The translations under genes and the position numbers were made by a program. A model generated the notes under the pieces. That model was given only the letters and a program-made list of their open reading frames with translations. It had not been told where the DNA came from and searched no databases. Shown one piece after another: positions 34,122 to 43,305 of a DNA stretch of 64,000 bases (its first letter is position 1; every line of letters begins with the position of its first letter). Source of the DNA: RCC1774 sp050330855 (GTDB taxonomy: Bacteria; Cyanobacteriota; Cyanobacteriia; Thermosynechococcales; Thermosynechococcaceae); contig JBHJNL010000127.1 of NCBI GenBank assembly GCA_050330855.1, positions 3,371-67,370 on the forward strand. Direction: 5' to 3'.

Positions 34122-35182
34122 TTAACGAATCGGGACAAAGTTAAACCCATGTTCTGCATTTGCATCTGGGCTAACTTTGGCGAGGTGAGTGGCGCGGTTG
34201 CGATCCCCAGACGATAAAAATCGGATCGTACCCGATGCTCCTTTGGCCTCAAAGCTTGAATCCTTCTCCAGACCCGCAATCAGAGCCTGAGTCGCATCGT
34301 AGGTGAGAGCCGTTCGCCAATTCATATCTCCGCCCCAAAGCTGCCGTGCACTTTTCGGGAACACAGCCCCCGGATCGGCCAAGATATGCCACGGCACCGC
34401 TAGTACCATACCCTCTGCATCGGCTCCTCCTTTTTCCAGCAGGGCAGAACCATAGGGGCTATCTCCACCCAAAAGAGGCAGCTTACGTTTATTGGCCTTA
34501 ATCACCTCCAAGGCTTGAGGAAAGGCCTCAGAATTAGAGACGAGGACTATGGCCTCCGCTTTGTTATCAATCGCAGATTTAACCGCGTCCTCAGCATTAA
34601 AGCCTGAATCGACAAGGTTAACTTCATCAATTACATCTCCGCCGCCGCTCAAGAATGAGGTTTTAAAGACGGTTTGCAATGACTTGCTATAGCCACTGTC
34701 ACTGTTACAGCGGTTTTCATCTAGGTAGGGGACAGACAGGCTGGTGATGGTATGACTGGAAATCATAACTAAAATCTAGTGCCCCCAATATGTCTGAAAA
34801 CCGCTGTATATAACACCGTCGTCGTCTTCTTTAAGGTCTCTAGCAGGTAACTCGATATCGCTCTACCTGTAAAATCATCACTGGGGACAGTGCGAAAGAT
34901 GTATTTGCCCACACCAGAGCGTTCAGTTGAGGTACTGGTGGGCGAAATCATCACTAATTTTGATTGTTCGTAAACCTCTGCTCCACCCAAAGAAGAGCTG
35001 CTACCAAAATGTCCAATAACGCCTAATACATCAGCATCATCCGCTAGCTTTTTGGCAACGCTGGCTGCACTCTCCTTGGTGTTTTGATCCGTTGCAATCA
35101 ATCTCTTAAGGGGGGTTCCGTCAATACCCTTCGCCTTATTGACTTCATCTTGGGCTTGTGCAGAGAGTCGGTCGATTGGCAA
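34122..35182 (-). pseudogene. Branched-chain amino acid-type substrate-binding protein, split by MITE
   Basis: Two frames together encode most of a Peripla_BP_6-type (LivJ-like) binding domain. The upstream part has AQAQDEVNKAKGIDG, ADDADVLGVIGHFGSSSSL and SPTSTSTERS; the downstream part has SDSGYSKSLQ, AIDNKAEAIVLVSNS and MNWRTALTYDATQAL. They are separated by the 99-bp element at 34708-34806. Removing that element plus one TA copy rejoins the frames as TVLYNSDSGYSKS, exactly as expected for this family. The N-terminal signal peptide and first strands are also missing or degraded near 35183-35300, so the gene is dead by more than the insertion. No transporter permease or ATPase is nearby. 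Confidence 0.8.
34708..34806. mobile_element. MITE with TA target duplication inside the binding-protein gene
   Basis: A 99-bp element with terminal inverted repeats CAGCGGTTTTCA / TGAAAACCGCTG, bordered on both sides by TA. The inverted repeat continues imperfectly (GGGGACA against GGGGGCA). It has no coding capacity. TA target sites and this end structure are typical of IS630/Tc1-mariner-type miniature elements. Its exact removal with one TA restores the host gene frame. Confidence 0.8.
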
Positions 35183-35302
35183 AGAGGTTGTCCCTAGTGG
35201 TGCGGTACCTCCGGTTATGCCAGCTTGGAATCCGTGAATTGCCTGTCAGGTAATGGATCCAGCAATCTCTAAGACTCCCTTGACAACAGCAATCTTTGCT
35301 TA

Positions 35303-35404
35303 CAGCGGTTTTTAGCTTTGTGGGGGACAATCGCAAATCCTGAAATGCTTGCCCAGCAAAAGTTCTAGAATTGAACGTGGCCCCGACAAAACTGCGATCC
35401 GCTG
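35303..35404. mobile_element. Second MITE of the same family, TA flanked
   Basis: A 102-bp element starting CAGCGGTTTTTAGCTTTGTG and ending, on the reverse strand, CAGCGGATCGCAGTTTTGTC. The two ends align over about 26 bases (CAGCGG, then AGxTTTGTxGGGGxC). TA borders both sides. It shares the CAGCGG-TTTT end and the GGGG-C block with the element at 34708, so both belong to one family. Confidence 0.7.
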
Positions 35405-35406
35405 TA

Positions 35407-35787
35407 ACTTGCTAGGCGTTTGATAAGACAATGGACCAGCCAAGACCTCATCAAGAATCTATACATCAGCTTAAAAATACGTCTTAAACCTAAAAATCAG
35501 TTTAGGATTACAAAAATAGTAACCAGAAACGATACAACCTCACTATCTGTTAGTTGTCCTCATGTGGGGTATATCACCAGGATTCAGCCTCTTTCAGAGG
35601 TTAGGTTTGCGTTGAAGATACGCCTAGTCTCACTTTAAATAGAAATTATTGTTCAGATTTTTATCCATATTAGTGCAGTCTCGCTGAGTACCGATAGCAG
35701 ATTTTAACCCAACTGCCTCGAAACGTTAGGATGTCTAACAAGCGAGTTACCAAGTATTTGTACCTACCACATCACAAAGGAGCGCCC
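35407..35787. other. Non-coding stretch upstream of pntA
   Basis: No convincing gene. A 72-codon frame at 35420-35638 has no family resemblance and an odd composition. The stretch holds the upstream region of the transhydrogenase genes; I see no clear promoter box, riboswitch or repeat apart from the preceding MITE. Confidence 0.5.
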
Positions 35788-37404
35788 ATGACTGTTGCTG
35801 TTTCCACCGTAGTTGAAACCAGCCCAGCCCAGGAGGCATCAACAAAGACTCAGCTCATCGTGGGGATTCCCAAAGAGGTTTTCCCTGGAGAGTGTCGGGT
35901 TGCTGCCACGCCAGAAACCTCGCAAAAGCTGCAGAAGATCGGCTTCAAGGTTCTGATCGAATCCGGTGCGGGTGCTGCAGCTAATTTCTCGGATGCAGCC
36001 TACGAAGAGGCCGGATGTTCGATTGTTGCTGATGCTGAAACGCTCTGGGGATCGGCCACTATCATCCTCAAGGTGCGTGCGCCTCAAATTAACCCTGCTT
36101 TGAATCAGCATGAGTCAGAGTTATTGACTGAAGACAAGACTCTGATTAGCTTTATCTGGCCTGCACAGAATCCAGAGCTACTGGAGCAGCTTGCCGCTCG
36201 CAAGGCCACCGTTTTGGCGATGGACTCGATCCCCAGAATTTCGAGGGCGCAGAAAATGGATGCCCTCAGCTCAATGGCAAATATTGCCGGATACCGAGCT
36301 GTGATTGAGGCCGCTCAAAATTTTGGTCGCTTTTTCACCGGACAAATTACCGCTGCCGGTAAAGTCCCTCCGGCAAAGGTGTTAGTGATTGGTGCTGGTG
36401 TCGCCGGTCTTGCTGCCATTGGCGCGGCTCGAAGTCTAGGCGCAATTGTGCGAGCTTTTGATACCAGACCTGTCGTGAAAGAACAGGTGCAGAGCATGGG
36501 CGCTGAGTTCTTAGAGCTTGAGTTTGAAGAAGACGGCACTGGCCAGGGTGGCTATGCCAAAACCATGAGTAAAGAGTTTATTGATGCAGAGATGGCCCTG
36601 TTCTTAGAGCAGGCCCATGACGTCGATATTATTGTCACGACTGCACTGATCCCCGGACGACCTGCGCCGAAGCTGATCACCGCAGAGATGGTGAATGCAA
36701 TGAAGGATGGCTCTGTGATCGTTGATATGGCAGCGGAGCAGGGCGGTAACTGTGAGCTAACCAAGCCTAACGAAATCTATCGCCACAATGGGGTCTCCAT
36801 TCTGGGCCTCACCGATCTCCCTAGCCGAATGGCAAGCCAGTCAAGCCAGCTTTACGGCACCAACCTCTGGCACCTGCTCAAGGATATGGGCGGCTCTGAG
36901 GAGTATCACGTTGATTTTGATGATGAGGTGGTGCGTGGCGCTCTCGTCACGCATCAGGGCGAATTAACTTGGCCTGCGCCGAAGCCTGAACCCACTGCGG
37001 CACCGGCTGCTCAATCACAAAAAACTGAGGTGCAAGCACCGGCGGTAGCAGCAGAACCATCTCCTTTGAAAGGCTTGTTGTGGCCTGCATTGGCTGGACT
37101 GGCTTTAGTGGGCGTTGGGATTGGCGCGCCGCCGTCTTTTCTGTCGCACTTTACGGTGTTTGTGTTGGCCTGCTTTGTAGGTTGGCAGGTGATCTGGAAT
37201 GTTTCTCCAGCGCTGCATACGCCTTTGATGAGTGTGACCAACGCTATTAGCGGCATCATTATTCTGGGTGGGATGCTGCAGATCTCAGGGCCGCTGACGT
37301 CGCCGACGACTGTTTTAGGTGCGATCGCAATCTTAGTCGGCACCATCAACATCTCTGGGGGCTTTTTGGTCACCCAACGAATGCTCCAAATGTTCCGCAA
37401 ATAG
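35788..37404 (+). CDS. pntA: NAD(P) transhydrogenase subunit alpha
   Basis: A 538-residue subunit of the proton-translocating NAD(P) transhydrogenase. Residues 25-400 are the NAD(H)-binding domain dI, with VGIPKEVFPGECRVAATPE, the GAGVAGLAAIGAARSLGA dinucleotide fold and DMAAEQGGNCE. A Pro/Ala linker near 405-430 is followed by three or four transmembrane helices (dII part), so this is the fused PntA form rather than split PntA1/PntA2. The frame is open from 35731, but AAGGAG before ATG 35788 marks the true start. The subunit acts in the cytoplasmic/thylakoid membrane with PntB to balance NADH and NADPH. Confidence 0.95.
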   Translation: MTVAVSTVVETSPAQEASTKTQLIVGIPKEVFPGECRVAATPETSQKLQKIGFKVLIESGAGAAANFSDAAYEEAGCSIVADAETLWGSATIILKVRAPQINPALNQHESELLTEDKTLISFIWPAQNPELLEQLAARKATVLAMDSIPRISRAQKMDALSSMANIAGYRAVIEAAQNFGRFFTGQITAAGKVPPAKVLVIGAGVAGLAAIGAARSLGAIVRAFDTRPVVKEQVQSMGAEFLELEFEEDGTGQGGYAKTMSKEFIDAEMALFLEQAHDVDIIVTTALIPGRPAPKLITAEMVNAMKDGSVIVDMAAEQGGNCELTKPNEIYRHNGVSILGLTDLPSRMASQSSQLYGTNLWHLLKDMGGSEEYHVDFDDEVVRGALVTHQGELTWPAPKPEPTAAPAAQSQKTEVQAPAVAAEPSPLKGLLWPALAGLALVGVGIGAPPSFLSHFTVFVLACFVGWQVIWNVSPALHTPLMSVTNAISGIIILGGMLQISGPLTSPTTVLGAIAILVGTINISGGFLVTQRMLQMFRK

Positions 37405-37461
37405 AGAACATCGCATTTATTCCTCCCATGCCCTTAAGCCGATATTGAGAAGATAAAAATT

Positions 37462-38892
37462 ATGACCAATAGTCTGGTCACTGTCGCCTATATCGCGGCC
37501 AGTGCATTATTTATTCTGAGTCTAGCTGGCCTTTCTAACCAAGAAAGCGCCCGTAAAGGAAACCTGTACGGCATTGCCGGAATGCTACTTGCTTTTGTCG
37601 CCACCGCCCTAGGCAGTCAGGTGACTGGATATACGACCCTCATTGCCGCGATTGTCCCCGGTGTGATTATTGGGTCAATTCTGGCCTCGCGGGTTGCCAT
37701 GACCTCCATGCCAGAGCTAGTAGCAATCTTGCACAGCTTTGTCGGTCTAGCCGCCGTTCTGGTAGGGATCGGCAATTACCTGCAGCCTGAGTCGGGTTTA
37801 ACTGGCTCTGAAGAGGTGATTCATCAGATTGAAATTTATATTGGTGTCTTTATTGGGGCCGTTACGTTTACCGGCTCTATTATTGCCTTCGGTAAGCTAC
37901 GGGCCATTTTGGGCAGCAAGCCACTGATGCTTCCCGGCCGCCATATTTTGAATATCAGCCTGTTGGTGGCAACCGTCATCTTCGGCGTGCAGTTCATGGG
38001 AGCTGAAACCTCTGCAGCCGGCCTGCAGCCGCTATTGATTATGACGGCTCTAGCCAGTCTTTTGGGGGTTCACCTGGTGGTTTCCATTGGTGGCGCTGAT
38101 ATGCCAGTGGTGATCTCAATGCTAAATAGCTATTCTGGCTGGGCAGCGGCTGCAGCGGGCTTTATGCTCTCCAATGACCTGCTGATTATTATTGGTGCGC
38201 TCGTCGGAAGTAGCGGCGCGATTCTGAGCTACATCATGTGTGAAGCCATGAATCGCTCTTTCTTCAGCGTTATTTTGGGTGGCTTTGGCACCAGCGCACC
38301 GACGGGTGAAGCCAAGAAAATTGAAGGTGAAGCGACCTCCACCACCGTTGAAGAGACGGCTGAGAAGCTGCGGAACGCTAAGAACATTATCATTGCCCCT
38401 GGTTATGGAATGGCTGTGGCCCAGGCTCAGCATTCTGTTGCTCAGATTACGAAGAACTTGCGCGATCGCGGTGCCAATGTTCGCTTCGGCATCCACCCCG
38501 TTGCCGGTCGTTTGCCCGGTCATATGAACGTCTTGTTGGCTGAAGCCAATCTCCCCTACGACATCGTGCTAGAGATGGATGAAATTAATGAGGACTTTCC
38601 TGAGACTGATCTAGTGCTCGTGATTGGAGCTAACGATACCGTGAACCCCAGTGCCATCGAAGATCCCAATAGCCCCATTGCCGGAATGCCGGTGTTAGAG
38701 GTCTGGAAGGCTGAGAATGTCGTGGTGATGAAGCGGAGTATGGGCAGTGGCTATGCTGGCGTCGATAATCCGCTCTTCTATAAAGAGAACACTGATATGC
38801 TCTTTGGCGATGCGAGAGAGAATGTTGATGCCATTCTCGGTCAGCTAGCGGCTAAGTCCTCTAGCAAAACGTTGGTGGGCGCAGGGAAATAG
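37462..38892 (+). CDS. pntB: NAD(P) transhydrogenase subunit beta
   Basis: A 476-residue beta subunit. The first about 270 residues hold eight to nine transmembrane helices (dII), and the rest is the NADP(H)-binding dIII domain with IIIAPGYGMAVAQAQH, GIHPVAGRLPGHMNVLLAEA, VLVIGANDTVNPSA and MKRSMGSGYAGVDNPLF. These are the conserved dIII sequences that bind NADP. It is 57 bases downstream of pntA and ends in a strong terminator, so the two form one operon. Confidence 0.96.
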   Translation: MTNSLVTVAYIAASALFILSLAGLSNQESARKGNLYGIAGMLLAFVATALGSQVTGYTTLIAAIVPGVIIGSILASRVAMTSMPELVAILHSFVGLAAVLVGIGNYLQPESGLTGSEEVIHQIEIYIGVFIGAVTFTGSIIAFGKLRAILGSKPLMLPGRHILNISLLVATVIFGVQFMGAETSAAGLQPLLIMTALASLLGVHLVVSIGGADMPVVISMLNSYSGWAAAAAGFMLSNDLLIIIGALVGSSGAILSYIMCEAMNRSFFSVILGGFGTSAPTGEAKKIEGEATSTTVEETAEKLRNAKNIIIAPGYGMAVAQAQHSVAQITKNLRDRGANVRFGIHPVAGRLPGHMNVLLAEANLPYDIVLEMDEINEDFPETDLVLVIGANDTVNPSAIEDPNSPIAGMPVLEVWKAENVVVMKRSMGSGYAGVDNPLFYKENTDMLFGDARENVDAILGQLAAKSSSKTLVGAGK

Positions 38893-38935
38893 AATTTCTC
38901 TGGTCAGCTAAAAAACCTAAGTCAATTATTCATAG

Positions 38936-38968
38936 AATCCCCCTTGTAGACTGTAGGGGGATTTTTTT
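38936..38968 (+). terminator. Rho-independent terminator after pntB
   Basis: AATCCCCCT, a ten-base loop and AGGGGGATT form a perfect nine-pair stem followed by a run of seven Ts. It closes the pntAB operon. Confidence 0.9.
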
Positions 38969-39073
38969 GCCATAGAAAACTTGTGTGGAATTCCTGCAAC
39001 ATCTCCTCCCCAGTCAAACTAAGCGATTCTTGGCTGGCTCGATCAGACCAAAGCCAACGACGCATAGAAGTAT

Positions 39074-39107
39074 ATAAAAAATCGGCCCTTGCTAGACAAG
39101 AACCGAT
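39074..39107 (-). terminator. Rho-independent terminator after DUF1830 gene
   Basis: Read on the minus strand, ATCGG and CTTG pair with CAAG and CCGAT around TCTAG, followed by TTTTTTATA. It lies about 78 bases after the DUF1830 stop. The rest of the 38893-39184 gap holds nothing else apparent apart from the pntB terminator. Confidence 0.7.
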
Positions 39108-39184
39108 ATTGATAGATCAAGAGAGAAAGAACCGATAGCTCTTAAAAAGATCTTTATAAATTATTCAATGATGCTGCGTGTAAA

Positions 39185-39559
39185 TTACGATGCTTTCTGA
39201 ACGGCTAAGTCTGGTACTTCATCGTTTTTGACCTGAGCCTGTATAACTGGTACTTCATCGTTTTTGACCTGAGCCTGTATAAACTGACTAGAGGTAGAGA
39301 CGCCTTGCTCAACACGGAGACGGTAGCAGGGGATCGTATCAGAGAGAATTGCACTCGCCATCATACCTGTGTGGATCTCTAGCTGTGCTTCAGGGATCGC
39401 TTCAAAGACGAGGTGCTGGCCTGGAAAAATGACGCGCTCGAAATACCAGTTTGGCACGTTGGTGATGCGAGCAATCTGAATCTTACTGGTTACGTTGCGA
39501 TAGGAGCAAACGATGCGATCGCTGTTATCAGAAGGGAGGGGATCAATAATCTGAGCCAT
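39185..39559 (-). CDS. DUF1830 protein with duplicated C-terminal tail
   Basis: A 124-residue protein of the cyanobacterial DUF1830 family, small proteins of unknown function. The family core is visible: IVCSYRNVTSKIQIARI, NWYFERVIFPGQHLVFEA and AQLEIHTG, of about 85 residues. The C-terminal extension contains a 12-residue unit IQAQVKNDEVPV in two adjacent copies, encoded by a 36-base tandem repeat (copies begin at 39211 and 39247). The two DNA copies are almost identical, so the duplication is recent. It has its own downstream terminator and appears monocistronic. Confidence 0.9.
   Translation of the reverse strand: MAQIIDPLPSDNSDRIVCSYRNVTSKIQIARITNVPNWYFERVIFPGQHLVFEAIPEAQLEIHTGMMASAILSDTIPCYRLRVEQGVSTSSQFIQAQVKNDEVPVIQAQVKNDEVPDLAVQKAS
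39211..39281 (-). repeat. 36-base tandem repeat inside DUF1830 gene
   Basis: The 35-base stretch starting CTGGTACTTCATCG appears at 39211 and again at 39247 with no mismatch, period 36. The period is a multiple of three, so the frame is kept and one 12-residue unit was added to the tail. Confidence 0.9.
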
Positions 39560-39905
39560 AGGAAATAGTGAGTTTTATGGGCTGATGTTTAAATCTGTTT
39601 TGAAATTAGCATCCTGAGATCCCAGGAGCTGTAAAGCGGACTACCATTCATGATTTTTGGTCGTCCTCCTTCACATATTGTGACTTCCCCATTACTAAAC
39701 TTCAAGGAAAGGCCATCATAAAAATATATTTCATCACATACTCACCTTCGACCTGAAAGTCACTTGGTTGTTCCTATTCAAGAAGCAGACCATAGTAGCG
39801 AACGCTTCTGGAGATCACCCTACCCATAGGTTTGGCCTATGATGAAGAGAGAAGTATGCAACAATTGTTTACATGCTTTGCATCCTCATCCATTAGGTTC
39901 ATTCG
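39560..39905. other. Divergent intergenic region, DUF1830 / radical SAM
   Basis: No gene is visible in this 346-base gap. A perfect palindrome AACAATTGTT lies at 39860-39869, about 37 bases before the radical SAM start, and could be an operator. Nothing else stands out. Confidence 0.4.
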
Positions 39906-41480
39906 ATGACGTCTCGAGTTCTCTATGTCCGGCTGCCCTGCAACCCCATTTTTCCCGTCGGGGTCGTCTATCTAGCGGACCACATCCGCAAGTGCTTCCC
40001 TGATGCTGAGCAAAGAATTTTTGACCTTGGGACCGTGCCCCCACTGGACTTTAAGTCTGCACTGGACCGCTGCATCGACGACTTCCGGCCCAGTTTAGTG
40101 GTGTTCTCCTGGCGAGATATTCAGATCTACGCGCCCGTGGGTGGACGCGGCGGTAACCCGCTCCAGAATGCCTTTGAGTTTTACTATGCGCGTAACCCGC
40201 TTAAACGCCTGCGGGGCGCTTTCGGGGGCCTCCGGATGGCGATCACCTACCTTAAAGAACTAAGGCAAAACCTCGGTCTCATTAAGCGGGGACTTAAGCG
40301 AGCGCAGACCCACAACCCTGATGTTCAGGTTGTCGTCGGTGGCGGTGCGGTCAGCGTCTTCTATGAACAACTGGGATCAATGCTGCCCCAGGGATCTATT
40401 ATTTCAGTGGGCGAAGGTGAAGCCCTCATTGAAAAAATGCTCCGGGGCCAAGACTTTCGAGATGAGCGTTGCTACGTTGTGGGTGAAAATGAACCCCGCG
40501 ATCGCATGATTCATGAGTGGCCGACACCCATTGAAAAAACGGCCTGTAACTACGACTACATCCAAACGATCTGGCCTGAGTTTGAGTATTACCTTCAAGA
40601 ACAAGACTTCTATGTGGGTGTACAGACGAAGCGGGGGTGTCCCCACAACTGTTGCTACTGCATCTATACCGTTGTAGAGGGCAAGCAAGTTCGCATTAAC
40701 CCAGCCCAAGAAGTCGTGGCTGAGATGCAGCAACTTTATGATCGCGGCATTCGTAATTTTTGGTTCACTGATGCCCAATTTATTCCGGCGAAGCGCTTTA
40801 TACCCGATGCCTTAGAGCTGCTCCAAAAAATTCTAAACTCAGGCATGACCGATATCCACTGGGCAGCCTATATTCGCGCCGATAATCTAACGCCAGAGCT
40901 GTGCGACCTGATGGTCAAAACCGGCATGAACTATTTCGAGATCGGTATCACCAGTGGGTCTCAAGAACTAATCCGAAAAATGCGGATGGGCTATAACCTC
41001 CGCAATGTTTTAGAAAACTGTCGAGATTTAAAAGCTGCAGGCTTCAACGATATTGTCTCGGTCAACTACTCCTTTAACGTTATTGACGAGCGACCTGAAA
41101 CCATTCGCCAAACTATTGCCTATCATCGAGAGCTAGAACGTATTTTTGGCATCGAAAAAGTCGATCCGGCCATCTTTTTCATTGGCCTACAGCCCCATAC
41201 TCATCTAGAGACCTATGCCTTTGAAGAGGGCATGCTGAAGCCCGGTTACGATCCCCTGAGTATCCACCTGCCTTGGGTGGCAAAGAAGCTGTTATGGAAC
41301 CCTGAACCACTGGGATCGATGTTGGCAGAGGTCTGCCTGCAGGCATGGAATCGACAACCAGACAACTTCGGTCGTGAGGTTTTCGCGATCTTGGAAGAGC
41401 GCTTTGGCTGCGCCCCCCTCGAATCGGCATTAACGGCTCCCATTAAGGAACCATCGCGCGAATTGGTGACCACCCGCTAG
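39906..41480 (+). CDS. B12-binding-type radical SAM protein (PSII high-light acclimation type)
   Basis: A 524-residue radical SAM enzyme. The N-terminal about 200 residues form a Rossmann-like (cobalamin-binding-type) domain with VVGGGAVSVFYEQL, and the radical SAM cluster motif is CPHNCCYC in KRGCPHNCCYCIYTVVEG. The opening LYVRLPCNPIFPVGVVYLADH and FSWRDIQIYAPVGGRGGNPL is, from memory, the group annotated as photosystem II high-light acclimation radical SAM proteins of cyanobacteria. The substrate is not known to me. It converges with the pentapeptide-repeat gene, overlapping by four bases at the 3' ends. Confidence 0.8.
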   Translation: MTSRVLYVRLPCNPIFPVGVVYLADHIRKCFPDAEQRIFDLGTVPPLDFKSALDRCIDDFRPSLVVFSWRDIQIYAPVGGRGGNPLQNAFEFYYARNPLKRLRGAFGGLRMAITYLKELRQNLGLIKRGLKRAQTHNPDVQVVVGGGAVSVFYEQLGSMLPQGSIISVGEGEALIEKMLRGQDFRDERCYVVGENEPRDRMIHEWPTPIEKTACNYDYIQTIWPEFEYYLQEQDFYVGVQTKRGCPHNCCYCIYTVVEGKQVRINPAQEVVAEMQQLYDRGIRNFWFTDAQFIPAKRFIPDALELLQKILNSGMTDIHWAAYIRADNLTPELCDLMVKTGMNYFEIGITSGSQELIRKMRMGYNLRNVLENCRDLKAAGFNDIVSVNYSFNVIDERPETIRQTIAYHRELERIFGIEKVDPAIFFIGLQPHTHLETYAFEEGMLKPGYDPLSIHLPWVAKKLLWNPEPLGSMLAEVCLQAWNRQPDNFGREVFAILEERFGCAPLESALTAPIKEPSRELVTTR

Positions 41481-42013
41481 AGCAGATCGCTCGGAAAACC
41501 ATCCGGCATTGTTGTGCTTTGATTCATGATTGCCTCCGCGAGATCAGCTCCCCTTGCTCTAAACAGGTTGGCACCGCTGAATTGAGTCTCAATTAGAATT
41601 GCATCCTCAAGCTGGGCGCTGATCAGACTAGCCTCAGTCAAATTCGCTTGGGTAAGATCAGCCTGCTGAAAGTCAGTATGCCTGAGATTGGCTTGCACCA
41701 AGAGGGCTTTGCGAAGATTGGCGCTATAAAAGCTAGCCCGTGATAACGTTGCATTCTGCAACACGGCCCCTTCGAGATTCGCGCTGTTGAGGTTTGTGTG
41801 CTCAAGCTGTGCTCGCTCTAGATTCGTATTGGCTAGATTTGCATTACTAAGATTGGAGTAGGCAAGATAAGCATTACGGAGATCGCTGCGGCTTAAGTTT
41901 ATTCCTCTAAGATCTTGCCCGAAGAGCTGCGCTTCTCTAAGATCAAGATTTTGAAAGTCTCGCCGACCCTGTTCATATTCTGACAGGAGTTGCTCCCCAC
42001 TGAGTTGCTGCAT
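41477..42013 (-). CDS. Pentapeptide repeat protein
   Basis: A 178-residue protein made almost wholly of pentapeptide repeats, A(N/D)Lxx, running from about residue 20 to 165 (SNLSNANLANTNLERAQLEHTNLNSANLE). Such proteins fold as a right-handed quadrilateral beta-helix. It has no signal peptide. It is common in cyanobacteria, with mostly unknown roles. The short C-terminal tail reads TTMPDGFPSDLL, which is a frequent ending of this group (TxxPDG). Confidence 0.93.
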   Translation of the reverse strand: MQQLSGEQLLSEYEQGRRDFQNLDLREAQLFGQDLRGINLSRSDLRNAYLAYSNLSNANLANTNLERAQLEHTNLNSANLEGAVLQNATLSRASFYSANLRKALLVQANLRHTDFQQADLTQANLTEASLISAQLEDAILIETQFSGANLFRARGADLAEAIMNQSTTMPDGFPSDLL

Positions 42014-42227
42014 AGTGCCTGTTGTTTTATAAGCTCAGCATCGGGCCAATGGAAGTAAGTAAGCATAAATACTTACCAAGACGCTGATTTACATAAGTTA
42101 ACACTCCGGTAGGGAAGGGAGGGCTGAAGTTAAGATTCTTTTCAGGATTTTGGTTGCTCGGTGGAATGTGTCGCGGTGTCCTTAGCGTTTGCAATTATCG
42201 GTACTGAAGGATGAGGCGATTTTGACT

Positions 42228-43289
42228 ATGGACTTTGAGGCGGGGATTATTGAGGGCTTCTTTGGACGGCCTTGGTCTTGGCCAGATCGGCGAGCCTATG
42301 CCTCGTTTTTGGCTCAGAATCACTATCGGTATTACATCTATGCGCCGAAGGCTGATCGCATTCTCCGGCAAGATTGGCCGGGGCGGTGGTCGGCTCCAAC
42401 GTTTAAGCAGCTTCAGCTTTTAGGGGAGGCCTACCATCAGGCTGGCCTGAGCTGGGGGGTGGGTCTCAATCTATTTGAGTTGCACTGTCATTATGATGCT
42501 GATGAGATCGCAGCACTCAAGGCAAAGATTCTTTATCTCAACCAACTGCAGCCCGATATCTTAGCGATTTTGTTTGATGACATGCAGGGAGGAGGGACAG
42601 AGATGGCCCAGATCCAGGCCGATATTACGCATCGGGTGATGGACCTGACGACGGCCTCCACGATCTTCATGTGTCCGACCTACTATTCCAGTAGCTCAGT
42701 TCTAGATCGGTTATTTGGCCCCCGTCCGACCGATTATCTAGAGTCCCTGGGGCGATTGCTAGACGCCACGGTACAGATTTTTTGGACGGGGCCAGAGATC
42801 TGTTCGGCAGTTTACCCTAAATCGCATTTAAAAGAAGTGGGGCAGCAATTGGGTCGCAAGCCCTATCTTTGGGATAACTATCCGGTGAATGATAGCGATC
42901 GCATGTGTAAATTTCTCCATCTGCGGGCCTTTGAGTACCGACCGCCCCAGTTGGCAGACTGGACCGCTGGGATTGCGGTTAACCCTATGAATCAGGCCTA
43001 CCTTTCTCAGATTCCGTTAATGACCTTGGCGATGAGTTTACGGCAGCCTCAGTACGACCCGACTGCAGCCTTTGCGAAAGCGGCACAACTCCTGTGTGGC
43101 AATGATTTAGCCGATGATTTATCTGAGGATTTAGCCTCCTTTCAAGATCAGGGCTTAGAGCAGCTTGCGCCGATCCTGAAGTCTCAACTTATCAACAAAT
43201 ATCAAGCCTTTGAAACGCCCTATAGCGAAGAGATCGTGGGCTGGCTTCGGGGTGAATATCCCTTCTCTTTAGACTGTCTGACGCAATAG
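42228..43289 (+). CDS. GH84-like beta-N-acetylglucosaminidase domain protein
   Basis: A 353-residue cytoplasmic protein with the N-acetylglucosaminidase (GH84, O-GlcNAcase-like) catalytic fold. Seen: GIIEGFFGRPWSW at the N-terminus, an LFDDMQGGGTEM motif with the paired acidic residues typical of the GH84 active site, then MCPTYYSSSS, FWTGPEICS and LWDNYPVNDSD. These match the family's substrate-assisted hyaluronidase/OGA core. There is no signal peptide, unlike most bacterial members. TTG at 42189 would add 13 residues; ATG 42228 with AGGATGAGG upstream is preferred. It lies 16 bases before an exported NlpC-like gene, possibly one operon for amino-sugar or envelope processing. Confidence 0.8.
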   Translation: MDFEAGIIEGFFGRPWSWPDRRAYASFLAQNHYRYYIYAPKADRILRQDWPGRWSAPTFKQLQLLGEAYHQAGLSWGVGLNLFELHCHYDADEIAALKAKILYLNQLQPDILAILFDDMQGGGTEMAQIQADITHRVMDLTTASTIFMCPTYYSSSSVLDRLFGPRPTDYLESLGRLLDATVQIFWTGPEICSAVYPKSHLKEVGQQLGRKPYLWDNYPVNDSDRMCKFLHLRAFEYRPPQLADWTAGIAVNPMNQAYLSQIPLMTLAMSLRQPQYDPTAAFAKAAQLLCGNDLADDLSEDLASFQDQGLEQLAPILKSQLINKYQAFETPYSEEIVGWLRGEYPFSLDCLTQ

Positions 43290-43305
43290 CAATGAGGGAT
43301 GTCTG

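Noticed and set aside
34079..34279. A separate small gene at the end of the binding-protein pseudogene
   Set aside because: It lies in another frame across the C-terminal coding part of the pseudogene and lacks its own start signals.
35420..35638. A 72-residue plus-strand frame upstream of pntA
   Set aside because: No ribosome binding site, no recognisable pattern and odd composition beside decayed DNA; chance frame.
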